In this document: piece after piece, positions 1 through 8,063 of the stretch
How the letters are laid out: each line of letters begins with the position of its first letter
Position numbering within the stretch: position 1 is the stretch's first letter
NCBI GenBank assembly: GCA_956465555.1
Contig: OY101117.1
Span: forward strand, 124,001 to 188,000
Source of the DNA: Nitzschia sp. pyKryTriq1
Taxonomy: Eukaryota; Bacillariophyta; Bacillariophyceae; Bacillariales; Bacillariaceae
Reading direction: 5' to 3'
DNA length: 64,000 nt
Translations under genes and position numbers: made by a program
The notes under the pieces: generated by a model
Database searches by the model: none
What the model was told of the DNA's origin: nothing
The model's input: only the letters and a program-made list of their open reading frames with translations

Positions 1-128
1 AAGTGGGAGAAACTCGCGGAAACGTCTGGCAAGCTCTTGGGCCGACTGAAACGATTGCCACTTGTGACATCATCATCATCACTATCATCATCAAAGAACG
101 GCACCAGCAATACCATTGTCAAGACCAT
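1..128 (-). CDS. Possible 5' end of a truncated gene (unknown)
   Basis: Read on the minus strand, an ATG at 128 opens a frame that stays open to the window edge (42 codons). It starts MVLTMVLLVPFF, then an Asp-rich run, then SRPKSLPDVSASFSH. The hydrophobic start followed by an acidic run is not diagnostic of any family. The SxPxSLPDVS stretch resembles the Ser-rich phospho-style proteins elsewhere in the window. Short length and low complexity make chance a real possibility. I do not recognise it. Confidence 0.25.
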   Translation of the reverse strand, partial: MVLTMVLLVPFFDDDSDDDDVTSGNRFSRPKSLPDVSASFSH

Positions 129-301
129 CAAGGTGAATCCAGCGGCATAGTAGAATACTCGTTCTTCTTTCTACTAATAGCTAGTAGAGAGAGAGCGCGC
201 AGAAGACTATAGTATAACCAGCAGCAGAAGTACTATCAGCACAGTGATACAGTACACGTACTAGTACTGTTGCTCCCTTTCCCTTTATATATAAATATAT
301 A

Positions 302-363
302 ATACAACACTAAATTTTGAATAGAAACTACCATACAACACTAAATTTTGAATAGAAACTACC
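302..363. repeat. 31-bp tandem duplication
   Basis: The unit beginning ATACAACACTAAATTTTG is present twice head to tail with period 31, apparently without mismatch. It is AT-rich and noncoding. Confidence 0.85.
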
Positions 364-772
364 CTATCCGACAAGTGCACTCGTAGTACCTGTAATAGTT
401 CTTGTTTGCACTCCAGCAACAGAAGAATCATGAATCATCATCTATCGTATGAGTGACTTCGGCTTCGCTCTCTACTACGCTAGTAGTAGTAGCTAGTAGA
501 AGACATCATAGCGTATCAGCAGCCTCTAGTATGAATAACTAGAAGTTCCCCACCTACTGGAGTACTAGCTTTAGTCTATCGTACTGCGTGTCGTTTGTTG
601 TACTCGAGAATCTCGTCGTATAGTGGTGTCTTCGGCGGCTTTGCTCTCTACGTAGTGTATCAACATCATCTACTAGTAGTACCGGTATATACTTTACTAC
701 TCTAGCTCGTCTCTACTCTACTAGAGTCTATGCTTTCACGACGATTCTAGCGAGACCACTCGCCTCACGACT

Positions 773-819
773 GTCAAGGTAATTGTTAATTTAGACAGTG
801 CACTTTTACGCTGCTTTAC
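773..819 (+). repeat. Dispersed 47-bp motif, copy A
   Basis: It shares the core TAGACAGTGCACTTTT and the tail CGCTGCTTTAC with copies at 20108-20153 and, more diverged, 33603-33650. It lies about 330 bp past the stop of the minus-strand membrane-protein gene. Its nature is unknown; it could be a remnant of a small transposon or a 3'-flank signal. Confidence 0.6.
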
Positions 820-1145
820 CTTAGCTTACTCTACTACTAGTAGATAGTAGAGCTAGTAGAGTAAATACTACTAGTCGAGCTGAATCTCTCGGTAGTCTAC
901 TAGTAAAGTATACTGCTGCCACTGTGGTACTATTAGTAGAAGCTTCTACACGATAGAGTAGCTTTCTTGTCCTGTACCACGATGAACCAGCAACGGAGGA
1001 TGCAGTGTTATTGGTGTACCTTTATGTAGTAGTATGGTCGGGATACATATTATAGTAATATATCAAAATGAGCCCACCCGACGAACGCCGTACCAAGCCA
1101 GGGCTCTCGGTTACAAACTACTCCTACCTGTACTGCCATCATACT

Positions 1146-3260
1146 TTAATGCTTAATGGGCTTATCTGGCGGTCCAAAAAACCCGAACCACTTGTCATTC
1201 CCCTCGGGAACCAATGGACATTGCTGTTTTCCTGGTCGAGCAATATCACTCACGATATTCATGCGCCTTCGATTGGCCCCACTGCATGGCACAAAATACA
1301 CTTCACAAACGGCTTCTTCGCACATGGCGGAAGTGACCATATCTGGACCCACTGCAAAATTTCCCAGATTGTTAATGATCCAGCCCTGCATTTGAATGAA
1401 ACTGCAATACTCAATGGCACACTGTTCGACTGCCACCCAACATTCACTGCAAGGGGTATCAAAGCCAATAGTATCCAAATGACATTGCAAGGACTTCTCG
1501 ACGCCTCCGAAAACGATTTTCTTGGCACACCTTTCGGACAAAATGGCAAGATTGTAGCGAGTGGTCCACTGCAATTCCAAGTTTTGCCAGGTCGAGCAAG
1601 CAGCACACGCTCCACAATGAGCAATGGTATAGTTGGCATCGTAGGCGGCTTGAGCATTCACAAACGTTTGAGTCAATTCATCCTCAAACGGTTCGAGATA
1701 CGCACAGACGGGTCCGAATTCTTGTCCCTCATATAGAATACCATCTACGGTAGGAAAGAGTTCCTTGGCGTAGATTCCTTGTTGAGTCGCTCCAATATTG
1801 ATAATGGTCGCATAGATACAGAGACCGTGCCCGACAAACCGAACGAACCACTTGGCCGAGATGGCAATCTTTCCTTTGGTATTCAATTTGGAAAAGGTTC
1901 CTCGTTCGGACCAGCCACAGGGAGCACAGCAGCACTTGCAACAGCGCATTTTCGAAAGACAGAGACTCGAAAAGGAAGGGTCCTGTTCTTGCTCCGAGGC
2001 AGCAGAGCACGCTTCACACACCTGCTCCTTGTCAGGTTGTTCTCCGTCCTCTTGCAGAGTTGGAGTTGCTGCTTCTTCTTGCAGAGTTGGAGTTGCTGCT
2101 TCTTCTTCATCATTGGTCGTCGTCGTCGTCCTAGAAGTAGTAGGGGGAGCAGAAGTAGCTTCTTCAGCCGCAGCACCACCACTTTTGCTACTATGCGTGG
2201 ACCCAACGACTTTTGATGCCACTTTTTCGACATTATGTACCATACCTCCGACGGCCGAGGCCATGGTCTGAGGGGTAAAGAGTTCCGATGCATACCGTGG
2301 TTCCGGCAAGGCTTCTCCGGCTTTTATCTTTTCTTGTTTTTCGAGTTCCTTTTTTTTGGCTCCCCGCCAGGCAAAGTAATGCACTAAACCCGCAATACTG
2401 GCCGCTACGAAAAATGCCAAGAAAAAGGTCCCGGTGTCCGAGTTCAGCGCTTTTTCTGGCTTCCAGACATCTTGAATGAACAAGACTCCAAATCCACATG
2501 TGACACATCCAAAGACACTAAGAAAGAGCATGACAAAATACGTCATGCGCCGGCGTGGAGCAGGGGAAAGCTTGGTCCGTCCATAATACACGATGTACGT
2601 CATGCCCATGCCGAGGATCCATCCCAAAACATACGAGAGTGGCAATGACAAGGGTTTGACCCAGTTGCCACCACTGAACGCTTGCACGATCCAGTAGATG
2701 CGGGCGAACTGACCCATGATCGTCCACTGCAAATCAAACATTGTGGCGCGCATAGAAAATGGTTTCGGCGGCGGTCCTCCTTCTGGAGTTTTCTTCGTGC
2801 TGCCCTGTTCATGGTCTTTATCGTCGGGAACCACAATGACTTTGAGATAATCGTACACACCCAACCATTGCGGCAATTCAAAGGATATGATAATGCAAAC
2901 TGCGCCACTCAACAGACGAGAGCATCCTCCCAAAATGAGAATCATGCGTTCATCCATTCCTACGGTGTATCTGGCCACCAAGTAACTCGAGAGGCCCAGA
3001 AAGAGTGCCCAGAAGGAAGTTCCCAGCAATGCGTTGCGATGAACTAGTTGCAACTGTCGTTCTTGCACTTGCACTTGCACTTGTTCTTGCGCTTGTTCTT
3101 GCCCTTGTTCTTGTATTACTTGTGGTTTCGAGTAGTGCCTTTTTACCAACAGCAAGGTCCGATTCCAATCCATGTACAAACGCGGCACCAACCAAGCAAT
3201 CATGAAGCCCACCACGAAGGTGTTGCCAGGGTAATCCTCCTCATCGACCAATGGTGCCAT
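1146..3260 (-). CDS. Polytopic Cys-rich membrane protein, paralogue 1
   Basis: A 704-residue protein starting MAPLVDEEDYPGNTF. Hydrophobic segments lie near residues 13-30, 77-98, 105-127, 205-225, 240-264 and 277-297. A long polar linker (about 300-440) follows, then a Cys cluster (SKMRCCKCCCAPCGW), another hydrophobic segment, and a C-terminal Cys-rich domain with CGACAACS, CSECWVAVEQC and the Arg-rich GANRRRMNIVSDIARP. A Gln-rich repeat (QEQ/QVQ, about 50-70) separates the first two membrane segments. The paired cysteines of the C-terminal domain suggest a disulfide-bonded extracellular or lumenal face; this is inference. It is closely related along its whole length to the gene at 8064 and to the start at 63968. 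I know no name or function for this family. A receptor or channel-like role is possible, but no diagnostic motif is visible. Confidence 0.9.
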   Translation of the reverse strand: MAPLVDEEDYPGNTFVVGFMIAWLVPRLYMDWNRTLLLVKRHYSKPQVIQEQGQEQAQEQVQVQVQERQLQLVHRNALLGTSFWALFLGLSSYLVARYTVGMDERMILILGGCSRLLSGAVCIIISFELPQWLGVYDYLKVIVVPDDKDHEQGSTKKTPEGGPPPKPFSMRATMFDLQWTIMGQFARIYWIVQAFSGGNWVKPLSLPLSYVLGWILGMGMTYIVYYGRTKLSPAPRRRMTYFVMLFLSVFGCVTCGFGVLFIQDVWKPEKALNSDTGTFFLAFFVAASIAGLVHYFAWRGAKKKELEKQEKIKAGEALPEPRYASELFTPQTMASAVGGMVHNVEKVASKVVGSTHSSKSGGAAAEEATSAPPTTSRTTTTTNDEEEAATPTLQEEAATPTLQEDGEQPDKEQVCEACSAASEQEQDPSFSSLCLSKMRCCKCCCAPCGWSERGTFSKLNTKGKIAISAKWFVRFVGHGLCIYATIINIGATQQGIYAKELFPTVDGILYEGQEFGPVCAYLEPFEDELTQTFVNAQAAYDANYTIAHCGACAACSTWQNLELQWTTRYNLAILSERCAKKIVFGGVEKSLQCHLDTIGFDTPCSECWVAVEQCAIEYCSFIQMQGWIINNLGNFAVGPDMVTSAMCEEAVCEVYFVPCSGANRRRMNIVSDIARPGKQQCPLVPEGNDKWFGFFGPPDKPIKH

Positions 3261-3847
3261 TGTATTATACTGCTTTCGTCGTTATCGTTATACGTTCACT
3301 TTCCTTGATGATCATGAGAGGAGTTCAAAGTAGTCGTGCGTGCGTGAAGAGTGAGTGAGTGAGCGAGTCTATCATGTACGTACTGCTCGTTATACGTCTG
3401 CTTTCCTTGACGCACCTACCGTACTTGTATTGAATGAAGATCTCTGCTGCTTCTATGTTGTGATGATATTGAAAAGAAGTGGGGCGAGAGAGGAGTTCAA
3501 AGTATAGAAGTTTATAGCGTCAAGAAATGCGTATATTGCTGCAAGAGTGGTTGGGTTGTTGGAAAGAAGAACTTGTTTCTGCCGCATAGCGCGGCCGCCG
3601 CCGACTTCGATGATGTGTTTAGTCCTTGTAGTCATAATATGGCTAGATACGAAACAACACGCGATAAAAGCACGGGGAGAGGGTGGCACGTGCTCAACGG
3701 ACGGCCGGTAGTTGGAGTCGTCTCCTGGTGCAGGAGGTTGTCATGCCGGCTACGCAAAAATCCTCGTGGAATTTCCTACTCGTTTTGTCCCCATTGTACG
3801 GGAGGTTCTCCCCTTGCAAATTGGACTGGTAGGACTCGTGTGCATTT

Positions 3848-3891
3848 GGCACCGGTCCTAATCATATCCTAACAATAGGACCGGCGGTGCC
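3848..3891. repeat. ACCGGT hairpin 1
   Basis: GGCACCGGTCCT is followed after a short AT-rich loop by AGGACCGGCGGTGCC, an inverted repeat with a small bulge. The same stem occurs at 4775 and 4853. Confidence 0.75.
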
Positions 3892-3966
3892 TTGATATTT
3901 GACTGACTTGACGTGGAAGACAGCTTGACAGGTGCGCATGCGACTCGTACGGTATCAAAATAATGT

Positions 3967-4070
3967 GACTGTCCATGTCTCAAGGACGCCCTCCTCTTCG
4001 CTAGGTGCACCTTTACTCTATGTATTACCGCTTTTGCTTAGGGACTGTCCATGTCTCAAGGACGCCCTCC
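3967..4070. repeat. 28-bp direct repeat pair
   Basis: The 28-bp sequence beginning GACTGTCCATGTCTCAAGG occurs at 3967-3994 and 4043-4070, 76 bp apart and apparently identical. Confidence 0.85.
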
Positions 4071-4712
4071 AGCTCGGACTATGGTGCTTGCTATTAGTCT
4101 GTCTATTACACAAAAGATACACGGGAAAGATAATATATAAAACAACATGATATTGTTCTTCTACTATAAGATCCGCCATCCTGGAGATTCTGCGCCTCAG
4201 ATGTATCTAAATAGGAATTAAATCTAGAGCATTCTCTGCCACAAGCATCTCGCCATTACCCATTTCCTTCGCCCAAGTTTCCAGTAGTTTTTTCTCCAAC
4301 TCCTCACCCATTCTTTTATTGCGGCGCTGTTCCAAAATCAGCTTGATGTCAAATGTTATTTTTAGATGTCAAATGTTATTGTTATGCGTTATGCGTAGCA
4401 TTCTCTTGTTTTTCCTCTCTCCCATCCTCCCACCGCACAATCGTCATCTTCTGTATCCCGCCAGCCTATATTTCCCCCCCTTTTTCGAAACAATTGTATA
4501 TGCCTGTCACACGACACGAAAGCATGCCGACGTGTGTGAATCGATCCCAGTGCATGTGTACCTGTAAGTAAAATAAGCTTGTTTAGGCATTGTCATGCGC
4601 CCGCCTGCTTTGGCACCGGTCGGTGCCTCATTATTGGAATGATTGGACCCACGTCCCACGTATGCGTGCCTTGGCGAGCAGTAGGTTGTGGCTTTTTATG
4701 TTACACGCGTTC

Positions 4713-4754
4713 GACGTCAAAAGGTGGTTCCGTGACGTCAAAAGGTGGTTCCGA
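4713..4754. repeat. 21-bp tandem pair with CRE-like palindrome
   Basis: GACGTCAAAAGGTGGTTCCG occurs twice in tandem. The junction creates TGACGTCA, the full CRE/ATF palindrome bound by bZIP factors in eukaryotes. Any regulatory role is inference, since no gene start lies close by. Confidence 0.7.
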
Positions 4755-4774
4755 GACAGAAAGGTGATGGTCTC

Positions 4775-4813
4775 GCACCGGTCCTAATAAATCCACAACA
4801 AAAGGACCGGTGC
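4775..4813. repeat. ACCGGT hairpin 2
   Basis: GCACCGGTCCT and AGGACCGGTGC form a near-perfect stem around a loop of about 17 nt. The hairpin and its 3' flank (CAACGGCTTAC) are repeated at 4853. Confidence 0.8.
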
Positions 4814-4852
4814 CAACGGCTTACCGTAATCTCGCGCAGCAAACTCCATAGA

Positions 4853-4892
4853 GCACCGGTCCTAATGAACCAACAACAAAAGGACCGGTGCC
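4853..4892. repeat. ACCGGT hairpin 3
   Basis: Same stem and flank as the hairpin at 4775, 78 bp further on. The two differ mainly in the loop, so this is a tandem duplication of a hairpin unit. Confidence 0.8.
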
Positions 4893-5264
4893 AACGGCTT
4901 ACTGAAATATGGAATTTTAACATTTCCTCAACTCGTTCGAGAAGGCTCGACGAGTCATGTCCTGGACTAGTACTGGTCCCCGACTTTTCAATAAGTTTCT
5001 CATGCATCTTGAAGACGATCACGAGACGAAGCCATCGCAAGTTTCGTATTGAGCCCGAGTAGTAGATACTTGTACAACAAGTACGGAGATTCAACGTCCT
5101 GCTCTTCCTTCCAGCATCATTTCGGAAGCATCAAAACAAGACCCCGACGTGATGTCGCCATGATGGCGGTGGGCAATTAGTAGCTGCTACTTATGATACA
5201 TAATATATAGTCTAGTAGAGTACAAGTACTAGTTGTTGTTGCCACTAGTAGTAGGGTAGTAGAT

Positions 5265-5299
5265 CAGTCAGTCAGTCAGTCAGTCAGTCATTCAGTCAG
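5265..5299. repeat. CAGT microsatellite
   Basis: A run of CAGT units with one CATT interruption. Confidence 0.9.
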
Positions 5300-5774
5300 C
5301 AGTACTTGTTGTTAGTACTTCCCTCCACCATGAATGTCCTCGATTTGGCGGGTCGTAGTACACGCTAAGATGGTGGTGCTCTACCTAGCTACGGTACCTG
5401 TTCGTAGAGTAGTAGTAGTAGATTGATGATGAATAAAGAACGTAGTCTACTAGTAGAGTAGCTACTACTCTAGAGAGTGTATTGCTCGTTGTCGCCTCTC
5501 TAGAGCTAGCTACTAGTAAATACGTAGTTGTTGATGTGATGGTTCTTGTTTATGTATGTAGTATTCTACGCTATGCTTGTTGGTAGTACCTGAGTGAGTG
5601 AGTGAGTGCGGACATGGTATCATGTTGTAGACCGTGGTGGTGCTGTATTGGTATTCGTATTCGTATTCGTATCGATGTTGAGTTCTGACTTGAGTGTGTG
5701 TGTGTGTGTGTGTGTGTGTGTACCCTCGTCTACTCTCGTCTCCTTTCCTTTCCTTTCCTTTCCTCTCCATTCCT

Positions 5775-6986
5775 CTAATACTGAGGAATAAAGGAAGAAC
5801 CGGATTCTTCATTGAGTTCCAAGTCATGCTGATTATTCTTGAAATCATCTTCTGCCGCCGACGACGACAACGAAGACTGTCTACTTCGACGGCGGCGACG
5901 AATTGCTCTGTTGCGACGGGTCGTCGTGGCCGGTTCGTCGTCCATGTCTCCTTCATCCCCAAAACAGGATACCACACATGACTTGATGATTCCCGAATCG
6001 CGCAAGAGCAACTGGACTTCATCAAAGAGGGACGGTTCCGAAAGAGAAGGTTCGGCAACCGAAGGAGGCGTTCGATGCTCCTTGGATCGGCGGACAACCT
6101 TGCGGGGCGCCTTTTTGATATCTGGAGGCGTCGGAGGTCGCTCTCTAGCACGATTAATGCTATCTTTATTGCGAAGACGCTCTTGTTCTTGTTGTTCTTG
6201 CTGCCTTATTGCCACTTCCCGCTGGGCCGCTTCGAGCAATCTTCGCTCGTGAGCTAGTTCCGCCCGTTCTCGTTCCAAACGCTTGTGCTCCACCCAATAC
6301 AGCTCTTCTTCCTTGAGACGTTCTTGTTCTTCGTTCGCAATCCGTTCTTGTTCCCGTTGTTCCAGCAATCGTCGCAATCGCAATCGTTCTCCAAAGGAAT
6401 CTTCTTCCGCCGAAAGTTGCTTGGCCTGTCGCAAACGCTGCGCTCTCATATTGCGGACCCGCGCCGCCTCGCTATCTTCTTTTGTCTGGCCCGAAGTCGA
6501 CGCGAGAACGGCAGGAACCACCGTTCCTAGGATGCGGCGTTGTCGTGCTTGCCTGGCCTGCTCGGTCGTCAGTGATAGACGCTCACTGTTTTCTTCCTCG
6601 CTGCTTCCCAAGACACTCCACGAGTGTTCCAATTCATCATAATACTGACCATTGCCGCCCCCATCTTCCCTCCAGTCCTCACCATGATCATCTTCCAGCT
6701 GATAGTTGCCTCGAATGATTCCCCGATACAAATCTTTGCGACGTTCGATCCGAGATTGAAAATGAGCATCCAACGTTCCATGCTTACGAGACGAAGGACG
6801 ATCCTCCTGCTTGATTTGAAAGTCATCACTATGATTCTCACTGTCACTACCCGACGACGTCCAGGGCTTGTTTTCCACTTTTGTCATGCGGTGCAAATAA
6901 CTCGGAGGAGTATAACGAAAGCCGGCGGGGACCTTCTTCTCCTTCATCGTCATGCTGCTGCTCTCAGTAGTCTGTTGAGGAGGCAT
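5775..6986 (-). CDS. Coiled-coil protein, unknown function
   Basis: The first true ATG is at 6986 and gives about 403 residues starting MPPQQTTESS; the frame is open further upstream but without an ATG. The N-terminal third is polar with GFRYTPPSYLHRMTK. The middle carries a long Arg/Glu/Gln-rich helix (from SAEEDSFGERLRLRR through RLRNKDSINRARERP) that should form a single coiled coil or charged helix. The C-terminal part has LFDEVQLLLRDSGIIKSCVV, then basic runs (RRNRAIRRRRRSR) and an acidic tail ending SSFIPQY. The basic cluster could be a nuclear localisation signal. No catalytic motif is visible and I do not recognise the family. It lies between the two membrane-protein paralogues, on the strand of the first one. 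Confidence 0.8.
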   Translation of the reverse strand: MPPQQTTESSSMTMKEKKVPAGFRYTPPSYLHRMTKVENKPWTSSGSDSENHSDDFQIKQEDRPSSRKHGTLDAHFQSRIERRKDLYRGIIRGNYQLEDDHGEDWREDGGGNGQYYDELEHSWSVLGSSEEENSERLSLTTEQARQARQRRILGTVVPAVLASTSGQTKEDSEAARVRNMRAQRLRQAKQLSAEEDSFGERLRLRRLLEQREQERIANEEQERLKEEELYWVEHKRLERERAELAHERRLLEAAQREVAIRQQEQQEQERLRNKDSINRARERPPTPPDIKKAPRKVVRRSKEHRTPPSVAEPSLSEPSLFDEVQLLLRDSGIIKSCVVSCFGDEGDMDDEPATTTRRNRAIRRRRRSRQSSLSSSAAEDDFKNNQHDLELNEESGSSFIPQY

Positions 6987-8063
6987 GATGACAAGTGTAA
7001 TATTCGTGTTCTGTTGTGTAGTGTTGTGTAGTGTAGTGATATGGCGCTGGTACCGGTAGGAGTCGAGGATGGACACTACAGTACTGTACTCACAACCCAA
7101 AGCAAATTGTTAGTGGTTGTTGTTGTTGTTGTTGTTGTTGTTCGTGTTGATATTATTGTTCTACGCTTCCGCACTACTTCTACCACTATAATATTTTAGC
7201 GAGAAACAGACTGTAGTAGTTTCAGCACAACCAACAAACAACCATCCAGCTAACTCTATTACGTACTGTACGCCTACACTCTTTTTATTTTGCGGGAATT
7301 ATTATTTATTTTCGAATATTGTGAGCGTTCGATAGAGTTTCCCGCCCAAACCGTCGGATTTCATGTGTATTCAAATACTTTGTTAGGGGTGTATCGGGAT
7401 TTTTGGGGGGATTGATTTCCGTTCATGCAATTTTTGAGCCTTGCGATTGTCCGTTCCGATCGGATATTCAATTCAATATGAATGTAATTATAATACTACT
7501 GTACGTACTGTACTGTAATTATTGTCTCAGTTCGAGCTAGCTGTTGTATGGGATCGGTCCGCCGATCTATCCGTCTGTCCTCCTCTCCCAGCGAAGCCCA
7601 TCATCATCATCTTCGGTGCGTGGTCCGGTCGGTACCGGTAGACTTACCGGTATACCGGTACCGTTCGTACCGTACAAGTACACTTACTGTACAGTAACAC
7701 ACACCACCGCAGTTACCGAGTACACCGCCCGCACGCGCTAGCTGCCAGCGCCCAAACCACTCTCTACTGTACTGGACGAGCCGGCCCAGGACTGGCGGTA
7801 CGGTACGGCGGGGGGATAGAGGCTCCAAGAACATCAAGGCTTTTGTACCGGTGTATGTATAATGCTTCGCCGCTGAGATTACCGGTACCGGTATGTGCGG
7901 AGATCCCATATCCAAGCAACCAGGGTGGCGTCAAGTTACGGGCGCATATAATCAATCAAAAATAATAGCAATCATATTATTAGCAGCGCTCGTGCATTCA
8001 AGTCAAGTAAAAAAGGAAACGTAGTATTACTATATAACAGTAGTATATACTATTACAAGCATC
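6987..8063. other. Intergenic region, no gene seen
   Basis: It holds the upstream regions of two genes: the coiled-coil gene to the left and the membrane protein starting at 8064. There are GTT-type microsatellite tracts near 7110-7145 and a cluster of ACCGGT palindromes around 7620-7670. The 20 bp around the start at 8064 (ATTACAAGCATCATGGCGCC) are identical at 63968, so the conserved upstream part is short. Confidence 0.6.

Larger units (their letters stand above)
129..1145. other. Intergenic region, no gene seen
   Basis: No convincing coding region. It holds a 31-bp tandem duplication (302-363), one copy of a dispersed 47-bp motif (773-819), and many short CTACTAGTAG-type palindromes. It contains the 3' flank of the membrane-protein gene on the minus strand. 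Confidence 0.6.
3261..5774. other. Repeat-rich intergenic region, no gene seen
   Basis: Open frames here are short and do not look coding. The region contains three ACCGGT hairpins (3848-3891, 4775-4813, 4853-4892), a 28-bp direct repeat (3967-3994 and 4043-4070), a 21-bp tandem pair carrying a TGACGTCA palindrome (4713-4754), a CAGT microsatellite (5265-5299) and a GT microsatellite (about 5693-5721). Confidence 0.6.

Noticed and set aside
4590-5094. Overlapping short frames around the ACCGGT hairpins
   Set aside because: The frames follow the repeats on both strands and show no coding character.
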